From: Stemphylium vesicarium | Lineage: Eukaryota; Ascomycota; Dothideomycetes; Pleosporales; Pleosporaceae | Direction: 5' to 3' | Length of the DNA: 64,000 nt | Assembly (NCBI GenBank): GCA_004380135.1 | Contig: QXCR01000011.1 | Coordinates: 124,001-188,000, forward strand | Shown: positions 1 through 11,705 of the stretch, piece by piece | Layout of the letters: the number at the start of each line of letters is the position of its first letter | Position numbering within the stretch: the first letter of the stretch is position 1 | Program-made: the position numbers and the translations under genes | The notes under the pieces: model-generated | Databases searched by the model: none | Seen by the model: only the letters and a program-made list of their open reading frames with translations | What the model was told of the DNA's origin: nothing

Positions 1-2100
1 CCGTGTCGACAGCGCAAAGTAAAATGCGACCAGAACGTGCCCTGTAAGACGTGTGTCGTTCGCGAACATCCCGAATTATGTACCTACCACCCGCCGAGCG
101 AGTCGCATCCGCCTGCGAAACGAATCAACCTGGGCGTCGGACAGAACCACGGACAGGACTTTTCCAATGGCCTTGTCCACATCCATGGCGGGACTGTCAC
201 GCTGCCACGAGAGGTGCGCATATAGTTACGGGCAAGGATGGACGTATGCTGACAATGGCAGGACTGGGAGCGCATCTGTGGCAAGCTGCAGCAGGCGGAG
301 AAGTCGCTCAGTGACCTCAAAAACGCCGTGGGCAGTGTCGCAGAGATACCACCGCCTATGAATGGCTTCTCACCAGCAGATGCATCTGGAAACACACCCT
401 TGGCAGCGGCAGCGCCCATGGACGGCGAGCAGAGCCATGTCCGCACCCAGGGGATACACACGCGCAACGACATCACCGGCCAAACAATACACATCGGTCC
501 CAGCTCGGTTCCAGCACTCGTCATGGCCTTGGGAAGGGGCGATACGCAATGGGCGCCAGGAGTACAGGATCTATTGGGCAAAAAGAGCATGCTGCCGATA
601 TTCGGCTTGGACAACGAGAGTGCCACATACCCATTTGTTGACTTATGGGGACTTCCTCACGGTTCGATACTACGCGCCCAGGAACTAGCAAACGCCCTTC
701 CGAGCGACTCTGAATGTCTCAGCTTCTTTCGGAGCTATCGCGAAACTGCCCACGCCGTCTACCCCGCCGTTGCCGACATCGAAGCCATCGAATCCGACCT
801 TCTGCTCTTCCTGATCAATCGCGCAAGCTCACACGGCACCAACGGCATAACAGATCAGCAAATACACGGCAAAGACTTTCACTGGATAGGCCTCGTCTTT
901 GCGATACTAGCTTCAGGATGCCAATGTTCCGGCCTTTCGAGAAGAGAACGAGAATTGACTTCGCAGGTCTACGTCTGCTGCAGCTTCGAGTGCTTACGCT
1001 TCACCAACTTTCTGTCCCACGCGAACATTGAAAACATACAAACGCTGCTCATCCTCGGAAACGTCATCTCGAACAACATGAACGCTGGAGTCGCTTGGAG
1101 TCTAATGGGACTGACTGTGCGTCTTTCGCAGACGCTGGGGCTACATAGACAATGCCCGCCGTCAACACCAGTGCAGCAAAAGGTCGTTCGGAGCAAGACA
1201 TGGTGGGCATTACTTTGGCAAGATTCGCTACTTTCCGTTTCGTATGACCGTGCCTCATCTACTACCACGATTGATCACACGGTGCCAATGAGCCAGCACA
1301 CCGCGCCAGGGACAAGGACATATGTCGAAAGCATGTATCGCCTGTGCAAAGTCGGTCTCGATATTGTACGCGAGCGTCAACGGCCACAGAACTCGCATGA
1401 TGCGCTGATTAGGATCACCGAGCACCGTAACGAGCTCCAGGAAATCATGATAGATGCGGCAGACTACCTCAAAGACTCCAGGAGATGTCGGTCGATGCGC
1501 GACCAGCTGGAACATTGGGCACTTTACCTCCACATTTCATATGTCACGTCTGAGCTCTGTCGACCAGCCATCAGTCCGGCCACTGTCAATCTGGATCTTT
1601 CCAAGACGCTGCGCAAGACATGCATCGACAGCCTTACCAATACCGTCGAGGCCTTCCTTGGCCTGCAAAACATGACGCCCTTCGCTACCCGTTCTTGGTC
1701 GGCTGTGCACCGCTCATTGAGCTCTGCTCTCCTACTTGGAATCCTCGGCGAGCACAACCGCAACGAACGCGCGCGAGGTCTTTTGCAAAACGTAATACAG
1801 GTGCTCACTGATGTCACCAAGGACGTTGATCCTGCCGAGCTTGCGACGCCCATCACACGGTCTGTTTCGGCGCTTGAGCGATTGCTTAGGATCACATCGA
1901 CGCATACGCGAAAGGCGAGCGAGACAGGCTCACAAGCCTCGCCCACCATGCATGTATTCACGGCGCAGGACATTAACAATGCACTGAATGGTGACGCCGA
2001 CAACATGTTTTCGCAGTCTCCACTACTCGGATTGGATCTGGATTCCTCGCCATACGCGCTCATGGAGAGCATTGTATGGGGTGCGCAGAAGTCACCATGA
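1..2100 (+). CDS. Zn2Cys6 transcription factor, 5' partial
   Basis: Fungal nuclear regulator, cut by the left window edge. Frame 1 opens inside the binuclear zinc cluster. Cysteines at visible codons 2, 9, 15, 18 and 27 fit C-x6-C-x5-C-x2-C-x8-C, and the first cysteine would lie just outside the window. A 48-bp GT-AG intron (214-261) removes an in-frame stop. It joins the cluster to a coiled-coil-like linker (WERICGKLQQAEKSLSDLK), as usual after such clusters. The remainder (about codons 220-480) resembles the fungal-specific transcription factor domain, for example the stretch around WSLMGLTVRLSQTLGLHR. The stop is TGA at 2098. Target genes cannot be told from sequence. The family call is firm; the regulated pathway is unknown. 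Confidence 0.88.
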
Positions 2101-2667
2101 GGAGGAGAATACGGACAGAGATGGATTTGCTAGCAAAAGCGATTTCATGATACCCAAACAGACTCTGGGATGGCAAAGCTCAGGGCAGCAAGCGATGGAC
2201 ATTCGGAGTGATCTCGGCTCCCAATTTTTATTTTTCTTTATCACCACGCGATCACAGTCAACTTGATGAAATTTTCGAGGGCAAACGAAGGGTTTGTCCA
2301 TGTGCGAATAGTGTCTTTCGGAGTCGGAGTGTGAATTGGGGGAAAAGTAATGCTGGGCTTAGGGGAAACGCAAGTCCACGACTAGGTTCTTGTTGAACAA
2401 GATAATGAAAACCAACAATATGGATTGATGCTCTGTTACTTGACTGCCTGGTGTGCTAAAGCAAGATTCCCTGCTTACTGGGGCTAGGCGGGCATGACGT
2501 GGGTTAAGCGAGCGATTGCCTGCAGGACCCTGGTCGTCATAACGATTGCACGCCTCTGCCTCGTAGACAAACCCTAGCTTCTATCTAGATGGCCTTCGAC
2601 GCGCATTCTTTGTAGGGTCAAATAACGGCTTAGCTCCTGATCCCACGGCCACTTAACCGCTCTCGCC
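2101..2667. other. Intergenic: regulator 3' end and VID27 promoter
   Basis: No credible coding potential. It should hold the regulator's 3' UTR and the promoter and 5' leader of the VID27 gene. I see no repeats or RNA gene. Confidence 0.6.
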
Positions 2668-5225
2668 ATGTTCATGCTCCGGAACCGTAAGTGTAGCTTT
2701 GTTTGCCTGACCCTCGCCAGCGCGTCCGCGCATGCCCCTCCCCCACCGTTGCTGCGACGACACTAACCCGTACCACCAGTGAGTAAATTTGTCTTTGGTG
2801 ATAGCTCCAAGGAAACCATCGTAGAAATCTCCCAAGGCCAGCTGTACCTTGTCCGACCCCGCTCCGTCAAGGGCTATTCGGAGCTCATTTTCAAAGACGC
2901 CGCCGCTACCATCCGTCGGACTGGCCAAGATTTCCAGTATCAGCTTGTCATCCAACGCGCATACGAAGAAGGCGAGGAGGACCTGCTCGCAGAGGAGAAC
3001 GAAGACGCTGCACTCGAAGCGCTAGCCGGCGACAAGGACGAGAAGACTTTCCTCCTCGACGAGGATCTCCAGTTTCGCGACGACGTTCGCTCCACCGGCG
3101 AGAAGATCTTTGCCTGGCGCGACCTCAGCGGTGACGTCGACGACCTCTGGGAGTTTGTGTGTGACCCGTCGGTCAAGCCAGAGACCGCTGCCCTCTTCGA
3201 GCGCGTGGCCCTGCAGTGCCAGTACGAGAGGAAATTTAGGCGAAGCCACGAACACGCGACCGAAGACGACCTTGCTGCTCTAGCCTACTACGAAGAGCCC
3301 ATTCCCGAAGCAAGCCCTGTCACCAGCCCCAGAAGCTCGACGACCTTCGCTCAACCCATCGAACCCCCGACCACGGAAGAGCTCTTTCCGAACACCACAA
3401 AGGAGAAAATGGCGAAGAAGGTTGCAGGCAAGGGCGCCGTCCTGGAGCAGGAAGACGCTACCGCCGCGCCTCCATCCGCCGCACAACCACAGGCCCTTGA
3501 GACCTTGGTCGAGGGCGATGCAGAGCTCCATCTGTTCGACTTTCCGTCCGGTACTTTTATGAAGCAGGATAGCAAGGTCAACGTCACTGTGACGGAGATT
3601 GGCGACTGGAACTACTGGCTACATATCGTCGGTGAGGAGCGCGAATGGCTCGGACAGCCCATCGTGGAGGACATAAACCCAGTCTTCAACTATGAATACA
3701 AGTCCTTCATCTTCAATCACTACCTAGACGACGGCTCTGCATACTCATGGCTTCTAAAGTTCAACGATCAGGACGAGCTAGAGAACATCCAGCAAGGTGT
3801 CATGCAGGCACTCTGGGAGCACTTGAACAAGGTTAAGTGGGGCAAGGCCAAGGATACTGACCGCGAGTACGTTCTGGAAGCATTCCAGGATCTGACCATG
3901 GAAGACGCGCCAGACGAAGAACAGGAGGAGGAAGAGGAAGAAGAGGAAGACTTCGAGGACACCAACGAGCAGCGTAGCGAACATTACGACTCGGATGAGT
4001 CTGAAGAGGATGTGGAGACTGGCCCCAAGGATGGCGACCAGAACTCACAACTGGCTGTTGGCTACAAGCATGACAGGTCCTTTGTTGTGCGTGGTAACAA
4101 GATTGGTGTTTTCAAACATACACCCGAAAACCAGCTGCAGTTCTCCACCACCATCTCCAACATCAAAACACCGGGCGGCAAGGCCTTCAACCCCAACAAG
4201 GTCATGCTTCATCAGCAGGATCGGGATATGATTCTGCAGAACATGGAGAACCCCAACAATCTTTACCGGATGGACCTTGAGACTGGTACGGTTGTTGATG
4301 AGTGGAAGGTGCATGACGACATCCCAGTCAAGGTCTTCGCACCTGAAAACGTATGTAAATTCGCTCTAGTGAAATTCTATCTTGTACTAACAACTCCTAG
4401 AAATTTGCTCAAATGAGTGGCGAGCAGACCTTCCTAGGTCTCTCCGACAACGCTCTCTACCGCGTCGATCCTCGTCTGGCTGGCAACAAGCTCGTCGATG
4501 ATCAGCTCAAGCAATATGCCACCAAGAATGCATTCTCCGCTGCTGCAACGACAGAGAAGGGCCATATCGCCGTAGCTTCCGAGAAGGGAGACATTCGTCT
4601 CTTCGATAGACTTGGTATCAATGCCAAGACTCTCATACCCGCGCTGGGTGACCCCATCATCGGCATGGACGTCTCGGCAGATGGTCGCTGGGTCCTCGCT
4701 ACCACACGAACTTACCTCCTCCTCATCGACGCACTTCAGAAGGGTGGCAAGAACGACGGAAAACTCGGCTTCGAAAAGTCTTTCGCCAAAGACGACAAGC
4801 CCCAACCTCGCCGTCTTGCCCTCACACCTGCCCACGTCGCCCAGTTCCAACACGAAACCAAAGCACCCATCTCATTCACTACCGCACGCTTCAACACAGG
4901 CCTCGATGACAAGGAGACCACCATCATTACTGCTACCGGTCCCTTTATCATCACATGGAGCATGAAGAAAGTCCTGGCTAACCGCAAGGATCCTTACAAT
5001 ATCAAGCGCTATGCTGAAGAGGTCAAGGCCGACAACTTCAAGTTCGGATCCGATAAGAATTTGATTGTGGCTCTGCCGAATGAGGTCGACATGGTCGCTA
5101 AGCGGGCGTTGCAACGACCTACCAGGGAGAGTATCGCGATGCCGACTCGTGTCGGAGCTGGGAGGAGGAGCGGAGTACGCGGAAGCTATCTCGGTAGGAA
5201 CGAGATTGTAAACAGCCCGTACTAG
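2668..5225 (+). CDS. VID27: VID27 family cytoplasmic protein
   Basis: About 804 residues, close to yeast Vid27 (about 780). That protein is linked to vacuole import and degradation of gluconeogenic enzymes, but its molecular role is unclear. Exon 1 is only 19 nt (2668-2686, MFMLRN plus one base). It is followed by a 93-bp intron (2687-2779), and joining restores MFMLRNLSKFVFGD, the conserved family start. A second intron (4351-4400) has a perfect TACTAAC branch site and ends before KFAQMSGEQTFLGLSDNALY. The N-terminal third holds PH-like segments. An acidic stretch near residue 385 (EEQEEEEEEEEDFED) precedes the C-terminal WD40-like Vid27 domain. An open frame from 2779 alone would miss the true start. 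The family call is strong. Confidence 0.93.
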
Positions 5226-7812
5226 GCTATTGATGGAAGGGAACCACTGCGACATGTACGGAAGAGATACAGGCGTTTTCGAGGCGTTCTACTTCTTTTC
5301 CTTTTTTCTTCGAGCGGTACACACGTCAATCCGAGGAACACGATTTTCTATGACGAGATGCGAGTCAGACTCGGTAAACACTTATGATTCCCCCCTTTAG
5401 ATGGTGAAATGCAAATGGAGTAACGTTGAATTTTGTGCATGAGGGGCGCTCGTGATGTTATCTTCCGGCGCTTGATGTGGACATGATTATCTCGCAGCAA
5501 AGACACAAGAAAACATGACATGACGGCGAAAGATCTTTGACATGTTTTTTCGGCAGCGAAGAGGACGGCAGACATCAAGAGTCTGCCCGTTGTTTTTGGT
5601 CCTATTTTGGTTTTCGCAAAAGGTAATGGTAGCGGAGGAAAAGGTGATCATGCCTCTCAGTCAAGTACATACGCCAACATCTCACCGTCTTTCCATCTTT
5701 TGGCTCTTTCCAACCCGGAAGAAGCTTCCCACACATGGCAGTCCCCGTTATGTGTTTTGACGTCTCCTTCTCTTCTCGCTACACATGCGTTCCGTGCCTT
5801 GACTTTTAGACCACATAGCCATTGAATCAGAGCGTTTTTATTTCATGCTTGTTTCGAACGGAGAGAGAAGAAATAGGGAGAGACATAAGGTAGAAGTCGA
5901 GCTTCTCATTTTCTTGCATCTTGGTTGAGTTGGGAGAGGAAGAGAGACATTGTGACAAGAGGTGGATAGATCGTAGATGTATGCATAAGCTAAAGGCTAA
6001 GGACTAGGTACAGGGGACCCCACTGGGGTATATAGCTATGCCAAGCCCTGTCGTTTGACAGACATGCAAAGCCCAGGCTTTTCTTTTTTTTTTTTGAAAA
6101 GAGAGGAGTGGAGGAGAAGAGATAGGGTGTAGAAGTCGATCTTCCTATTTCGCGTAGTTTTGTTGAATTGGGAGAAGCGGAAGAGAAGACATGATGGTAT
6201 GAATGGTGGTTTTATAAGAGGAAGGCGGAGGCGAGGAGGCATGAGGTATAAGTCGAACTTCTTGTCCTCCTGATAGTTCAGGCGAGTCGGGAGGGGAGAA
6301 GGCAGAAGAAAAGACATGCCACAGTATTTGCGGGCTTTTTTTCTTTAACACTAACTCGAAAGCAGAAGAGAAGAGACATTAGGTACAAGTAAGATCTTTT
6401 CGTTCTCGTAATAGTTCGGGTGAGTTGGGGGAGGCGAGAAGAGACGGAGACATGTACATCCTGTCATGCACTTTTGAACTTAGAGGAGAGTGAAGGGGAC
6501 GAGACATGGTGCCACTTAAATTGCGTTTTAAGTTTTATAAATATTTGGTAGATTTAGAGTAAAATGAGAAGAATAGAGGAAGGAAGAGAAAGGGCGGGGT
6601 TTTCTGCTGCGCAGTCTCTTGGCTAGAGCGGTAGACATCAGAGATGAGGTTTAGCTTCTAGGTTAGGAGAAAGCTGCAACACGTGCCATCACATACCTCT
6701 TACTCTTTTGTTGGGTCCAAATGTTTGATGCAACATGCAAGAGGCCCAATAAGTTTTGCTAAGACGGATTCCATCTAAAAGTATTTACCTCCACTCTTTT
6801 CGTGTTATACCCACTGTTAGGTAGCTCCTTGTTCTCTTTTCTCATTCATCACTTCTGGGAGTCAGAGGCGGCATTTGACTATCGTATTCGATTCATCTTA
6901 TTCTTCTCGCTATACCCGTATGCTATGGATGTTTCCTTCTACTCTCCTCATCGCTCTGATCTTTCCTTGGTAGAGGGTGTCAATGCGAGAACGCAAGGTA
7001 GCGCTTTTAACTTCCGAGGTCTTTCCTCTTCTCGCTTCCTGCGGGCAGTATCGGTTGAGAGTAAAGAAGTGATCGATTGACATATATGGTAGTTGCAACT
7101 ACATGCTAGCGCACTAGTGCGGAATCATGAGATAGTTCCTTCCAACAATAACCGCCTCATATATGACTAATCAACCATCTTACGCATAGACCGCAAAAAG
7201 GGTTCTGTGACTTTTTGCTGTAACGAGATACGGATTGTGAAAGATGAGTGTGAGTTGCGTTCCAAGAACAAAAGGGTTGCTGTGTAATGTGTCCAGGAAT
7301 TCCAAGGGTGACTCCCTAACAGGTGGTGCAAGGAGGCCGCGGGTACTAGAGTTGGAAAGCGCATGTCCATCAATCAGCTTGGGCAACTGCCCACTGTCCG
7401 CTGATCGTGGAAACCCGAATATCGCAAGATCGCGCAAAATCCATGCCCCAAAAGAAGAGGATAGGTATAGATGAGTAAACCAATCACGACCCCCGCGAAT
7501 CCGATGACTCCGCTTCGCGTTAGCGCATGCCATCAACCTCGGCATGCCTAAACATCTCCACACCCTGTCAACGTTTCACTCCCGAGCCGCCGCAACACTT
7601 GCCTTAAGATACCCCCAGATCCGCGCCCCAGAAGTGTCCCATCCGCAGCTCTTGATACCCATCCCTCCACTACCTCCTCCACCCAGTCTCAGCTCCACCA
7701 AGCTCTATTCCTTCTTAGACGCGCCCATTGCGACCTGTACCGCGCGCCAGTCAAACGCCGACGTATCCGACCTTCAATAGCCGCCACGCGCCACGAACAC
7801 CACACCGCAATC
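5226..7812. other. Gene-poor intergenic region of 2.6 kb
   Basis: No open frame here looks like a real protein; the longest are short and of odd composition. The middle holds a purine-rich degenerate tandem repeat (separate entry). The 3' part is unremarkable and should include the cytochrome b5 promoter. No transposase, terminal repeats or RNA gene were recognised. Confidence 0.6.
5859..6520 (+). repeat. Degenerate purine-rich tandem repeat, about 120-bp unit
   Basis: A core like TAGAAGTCGA recurs at 5891, 6130 and 6247, with a weaker copy (TACAAGTAAGA) at 6384. Each core is followed by a similar order of elements: a CTTCT block, a T-rich stretch with TTG or TAGTT, a block like GAGTTGGGAGAGG, then AGAGACAT or AGACATG. 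Spacings of 239, 117 and 137 bp suggest a unit near 120 bp with one lost or diverged copy. A partial copy may extend to about 6520. This was read by eye; unit boundaries are approximate. No coding capacity is preserved. Confidence 0.6.
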
Positions 7813-8191
7813 ATGTCCGAATCCCTCACCACGAAGCAAGTCGCCGAGCACAACACAGTCGAGAAGGGACTGTACATAATAGTCGACAATGACGTGTATA
7901 AGATGGATACTTTTGTCGATGAGCACCCTGGTGGTGCTAAGATCCTGAAGAGAGTGGGTGGAAAGGATGCTAGCAAGCAGTTTTGGAAGGTACGTTCTTT
8001 TCGTAGTGTGCACGTTGAGAGGTGTAGAAAACAAGGACGAGAAGAAAGGAACGATGGATGAAAGGAAGAATAGAAGAGAAACAAGTGACAGGAGCTGACA
8101 ATATAACTTATAGTACCACAACGAAAGCGTGCTCAAGAAGTACGCGCCCAAACTCAAGATCGGCAGCGTCAAGGAGGAGGCCAAGTTATAA
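7813..8191 (+). CDS. Small soluble cytochrome b5-like heme protein
   Basis: 84 residues in two exons (7813-7989, 8114-8191) around a 124-bp intron. The heme-binding fold covers nearly the whole protein. The first axial histidine is in the EHPGG motif (His38), and the second is His61, in YHNES right after the splice junction. The end is KEEAKL with no hydrophobic tail, so it lacks the membrane anchor of microsomal b5 and is probably soluble. Such proteins pass single electrons to desaturases, hydroxylases or reductases; the partner here is unknown. It could also be a membrane-associated steroid-binding relative, but both histidines favour true heme binding. It stands alone, with no co-oriented close neighbour. 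Confidence 0.9.
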
Positions 8192-8324
8192 GTTTATAGA
8201 TCAGATGAGAATAATGCACAGGGGCTATCATGGCGTTTCAAGGTTCTAATTCTCTCATATATCGTTATTGCTCGCCCTTGCCCGTGGTTCGACTTCGTGC
8301 AGTTGGATGTGACGTATGTCTTGT

Positions 8325-8349
8325 TCTCTCTCTCTCTCTCTCTCTCTCT
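8325..8349 (+). repeat. (TC)n microsatellite
   Basis: About twelve uninterrupted TC units, 130 bp downstream of the cytochrome b5 stop. Confidence 0.95.
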
Positions 8350-8920
8350 TCCCATGCCATGAACAACTGTAAGCAAACAGCTGTCGTTTGGACAACACGA
8401 AGCCTACCGTATCCTGAGACCGTCACAAATCATTCACTTTAAACATCATACCGTTGTCCGAGCATGCGTCGAGATCACGCCCACATGGCCCGGTCCTATC
8501 GCCCAATGACTGACCAACGAATCCATGTGCCAGTCTTTTCCAACATTATTGCACCCGTGTGCGACAGGCGCAACAGTTCGGACATACTTTCGCAATGCCC
8601 AAGGCAGTTTATCTCCACCAACATGGCACAGTGAAAACCATTTCGTTGCAGTGTAAAAATATAAATTAAACAACCATTCTACTCTATGTACATATTGGTA
8701 TAATGCATTCTCTCTCTCAGTGACTCCTTCCCAAAAACCCTCAAAAAATAGATAAACTCGCACGCAAAACAAATGCCGTGGGTATCGTGATAATCAAACG
8801 CCTTGATATCAAATGCTGCGCGCAAAATAGAAGAAAATACCAAAATGTCGTCGTCGTCGCTGCGTCAAACTTCAAGGAAACTGCTTTTAGTCGGTCGCCA
8901 GTGGTGGTGTTGAACCATCG

Positions 8921-8923
<3 letters not shown>

Positions 8924-8954
<31 letters not shown>
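8924..8954 (+). repeat. (CA)n microsatellite
   Basis: About fifteen CA units, ending 10 bp beyond the stop codon of the minus-strand gene at 8965-9906, so inside its 3' UTR. Confidence 0.95.
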
Positions 8955-8959
<5 letters not shown>

Positions 8960-8964
8960 TTCTC

Positions 8965-9906
8965 TCAGAAGCATGTCCACCGCTTCTTAACACCTGGTCT
9001 AGAGCCAGGTCTTGGAACAGGACTTGTCCTCGGCCTACCATTATTCTTCTCGTTCATGCGATCGAGCTGCTCATTGCCATCGTCATCGTCGTCGACATCG
9101 TCCATGCGGTACCGCCGTACAGAGCCCGCGTCCGACTTGTCTTTTTCGTAGAATTTCTCTTGCGGGCCGGACACGCATCGTGGTGTGACTTTTCTGAAGA
9201 AGCCGCGGAGTCCACTGTTGGCCTTGTCGATTCTCTCGTACTCGCGTTTGCGCGTGCATGGCGATGTCCAGTGCATGGTTGTTGTTGTGCTGTTGTTGTT
9301 GGTGTTCTCGTCAGCGTGCGCGATTGTGTCTTCGCTTTGGCGAGGGGGAAGCGCTGCGTCTGTTTCTTCTACGACGCGTAGGCTGTCGGTGCTGAAACGG
9401 GTTGCAGAGCTCGGGAGGCCGAACGCGTCGCCTTGGGATAGAGTTGGTGATGGAAGTCCGGATTGCGATTGGTACGAGGGGTTTGTGAAGATGCTGCAGC
9501 TGCGGAAGTGGAGGGCGAGGACGTCGTCAATGTCTTGGGTGGGCGCGGAGGGTGGTGTTTGGAAGCTCTTCATCCGGTAGTGGCGCGCTGGCCGTGAGGG
9601 ATCGACAATGGTGCACGATGTACGCCTGGATGAAGGTTTCGAACCATGACCACGGCTTTTTGATCTGTTGGTAGAGTTCTCGGATGAGGTGGTCGATTGT
9701 TGGCGAAGCGGTCTTGAGCGCTGCTCTGAAACGGGACGTCGGTGCTCCATGGTCGCGATCTGTGTGGAAAAAGCTGATTCGACAGCAGGCATCCTTGACT
9801 TCCGTTGGCGAGTGGATGTGGTATTGCTTCTGTGAATAGCAAATGGTTCTTCGCTGGCCATCTTTGAATGATGAGATCCAGCGAAGCCACTATCGATTCG
9901 ATTCAT
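8965..9906 (-). CDS. Hypothetical disordered protein
   Basis: Single-exon frame of 313 residues starting MNRIDSGFAGSHHSKMASEE. I do not recognise a family. The composition is rich in Ser, Arg, Thr and Asn, with poly-Asn/Thr (NTNNNSTTTT) and an acidic DDVDDDDDG run, so it is mostly disordered. Basic, serine-rich segments near residues 40-110 resemble phosphorylated linker regions. The C-terminus is compact and basic (GVKKRWTCF). The length without a stop and the plausible ATG support a real gene, but no domain does. An internal ATG at Met16 is an alternative start. The stop lies beside a CA microsatellite. Confidence 0.6.
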   Translation of the reverse strand: MNRIDSGFAGSHHSKMASEEPFAIHRSNTTSTRQRKSRMPAVESAFSTQIATMEHRRPVSEQRSRPLRQQSTTSSENSTNRSKSRGHGSKPSSRRTSCTIVDPSRPARHYRMKSFQTPPSAPTQDIDDVLALHFRSCSIFTNPSYQSQSGLPSPTLSQGDAFGLPSSATRFSTDSLRVVEETDAALPPRQSEDTIAHADENTNNNSTTTTMHWTSPCTRKREYERIDKANSGLRGFFRKVTPRCVSGPQEKFYEKDKSDAGSVRRYRMDDVDDDDDGNEQLDRMNEKNNGRPRTSPVPRPGSRPGVKKRWTCF

Positions 9907-11705
9907 CGTCGATCCATGTAGAGATGGGAAAAAAGGACAGTGACGTAGACGTGAGATATAGTAGAAGATTTGGTGGCCGTTAATATCAACTTAGTCGTGT
10001 ATAATTTCGGTACTCGTCTGCATCGGTAGTTAGTATCCAAATAGGCAGGTTCTGTGCTCAAGGGGTAAAAGCCCATACCAGCAGCCAGTGCCAACACGCG
10101 AAATTTGAGAAAAAGACGTGATCCGCGCAAAGGACCTCACACACAAATATACACGCGCAAGAAAGAGACGGCCCAAAAAAGAATCTGGAATCGCAGGGAG
10201 GTTATGCGACGCCAGTGGCTGTTGGGTCAGTCAAGTGACGCAGCGCGGGACCCGCCTAGAGGACTATTGGAAATCAACCGACGCGATCAGTAGGAGGGGA
10301 AGGCTAGGGCTAGTATATAAAGAAATGGATTAGAACGACCAAGATGTCGATCTTGGCCGTTGGTTGGCCCAGACCGTGCCAGCATGCAAAGAGAGACCGA
10401 ATGGCAGCTTGCAACGATGTTTGACGAGTCTGAGCCGAGCGCGTGGGCGGGACTGCACGAAAAGGGTCGAGTTCACCGCCTCACGAGATTGGATACCCGT
10501 GGTCCTGCAGAGACTAGGAGCTTGAAAAGACTTAGTGGCGCGATTAAACTGGAGAAGGATTTGGGCTAGCTTCCGTGCGTTCGAGACGGAGCATGACAGC
10601 GGCACTAAATATGTCACAGACAGAGTCGCACGCATGGGAGGGGGGGATAAGACGAAAAGGAAAGAAGGCATGGTGTCGGCCATAATTGGCATGTGAAAGA
10701 GGTGTGCGTGTGTGGCGGCGCGCAAGAGGACGACGACGACAACGACGATGCAGATGATGCTGGGGCCTGGCTTGTGACAGAGGGAAGTCGGGCGCGAGAC
10801 GACATCGAATAACGCAGGCGCAGCCTCGTCTACCGGCTACCAGCTAGGCACTGCTAGACAGCCTCCGGCACAGATTCTGCACAGACGGCGGGAAGGACCG
10901 AATCAAATGAGAGAACGGCACACCCAGCGACATCGGGCCAAGATGCCTGCCCTCGACTCGCGGCAACCCTACGCGAAAACGGAAAAATGTCGAGCCTGGA
11001 GAACAAGGCTGCCAGAAGTAGCGTCACGCATGATATCGTGGACATCGTGGGTATGGCTGAGGGGGGCCGTAAGGGTCGTCACACAGAATCCCATCCCACT
11101 GCCGCGGGACGGGCGTAGGCAAGCCTAGACAGCCCTGGCCGGCCGGCGCGCCGCCCTGCACAAGCCCGTAATACCCCCCTCAAATATTACCTGCTGGGAG
11201 GCTGTGTGAACTGCGTCCACTGCGTCCACTGCGTCTTGTGGATGCGCGGCCCGCCGCTGTCTTACTGCTTGCAGTGCCCCTCCGCTGCAAACGCTGTGGC
11301 CGGGTGGAACATGTGCGCCAAGAGGGCCTTCAATACAGCTGATGGCGCCAGGGACGCCGCCAATGACCATGTCATGCGGCAGCACAACACCACCATGGCG
11401 CTCGCACACAAGTTTGCAGCTGCCGCCTTGCTGCACTGGGCTAGTCATAGCAAGGGTCTTCTGGAAGATCAGCTTCGCACGTGCCCTTCTCACGAACCCC
11501 TCTTGCACTCCACAAGCACACCGCGACGAAAAGTCTTGGGGAGGAAAAAGGGCGGTATGAACTGGCACGTTCGTTTGACTCGCGCATCCATCATGTAGTG
11601 CGCAAATATACAAATGATTAAATTTTTTTTGTCCGTTTCCCGCTTCCCCTAGGCTCATGGTTCGTGCATCGTTCAGAGCTTCTTGCACCGGAAACAACGA
11701 GCCCG
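9907..11705. other. Intergenic, 1.8 kb without recognisable genes
   Basis: Open frames on both strands are short with low-complexity or Cys/Ala-rich composition, and none resembles a protein. A TATATAAA-like box lies near 10314 but no gene follows on the plus strand. A short run of ACTGCGTCC units lies near 11217-11235. The right part is the 3' flank of the hydrolase. Confidence 0.5.

Larger units (their letters stand above)
8192..8964. other. Intergenic with two dinucleotide repeats
   Basis: This is the 3' flank of cytochrome b5 and the convergent 3' flank of the minus-strand gene. It contains a (TC)n tract and a (CA)n tract, listed separately. No gene seen. Confidence 0.6.

Noticed and set aside
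84..626. 180-codon minus-strand ORF at the left edge
   Set aside because: Overlaps the zinc-cluster regulator in antisense; composition not protein-like.
9185..9580. 131-codon plus-strand ORF antisense to the disordered gene
   Set aside because: Overlaps 8965-9906; the minus-strand frame is longer and more plausible, though neither has a domain.
10305..10330. TATATAAA box suggesting a promoter
   Set aside because: No gene or RNA recognisable downstream on either strand.
11125..11697. 190-codon minus-strand ORF
   Set aside because: Ala/Val/Gly/Cys-rich with repeats such as DAVDAVDAV from a short DNA repeat; no family resemblance or splice support.
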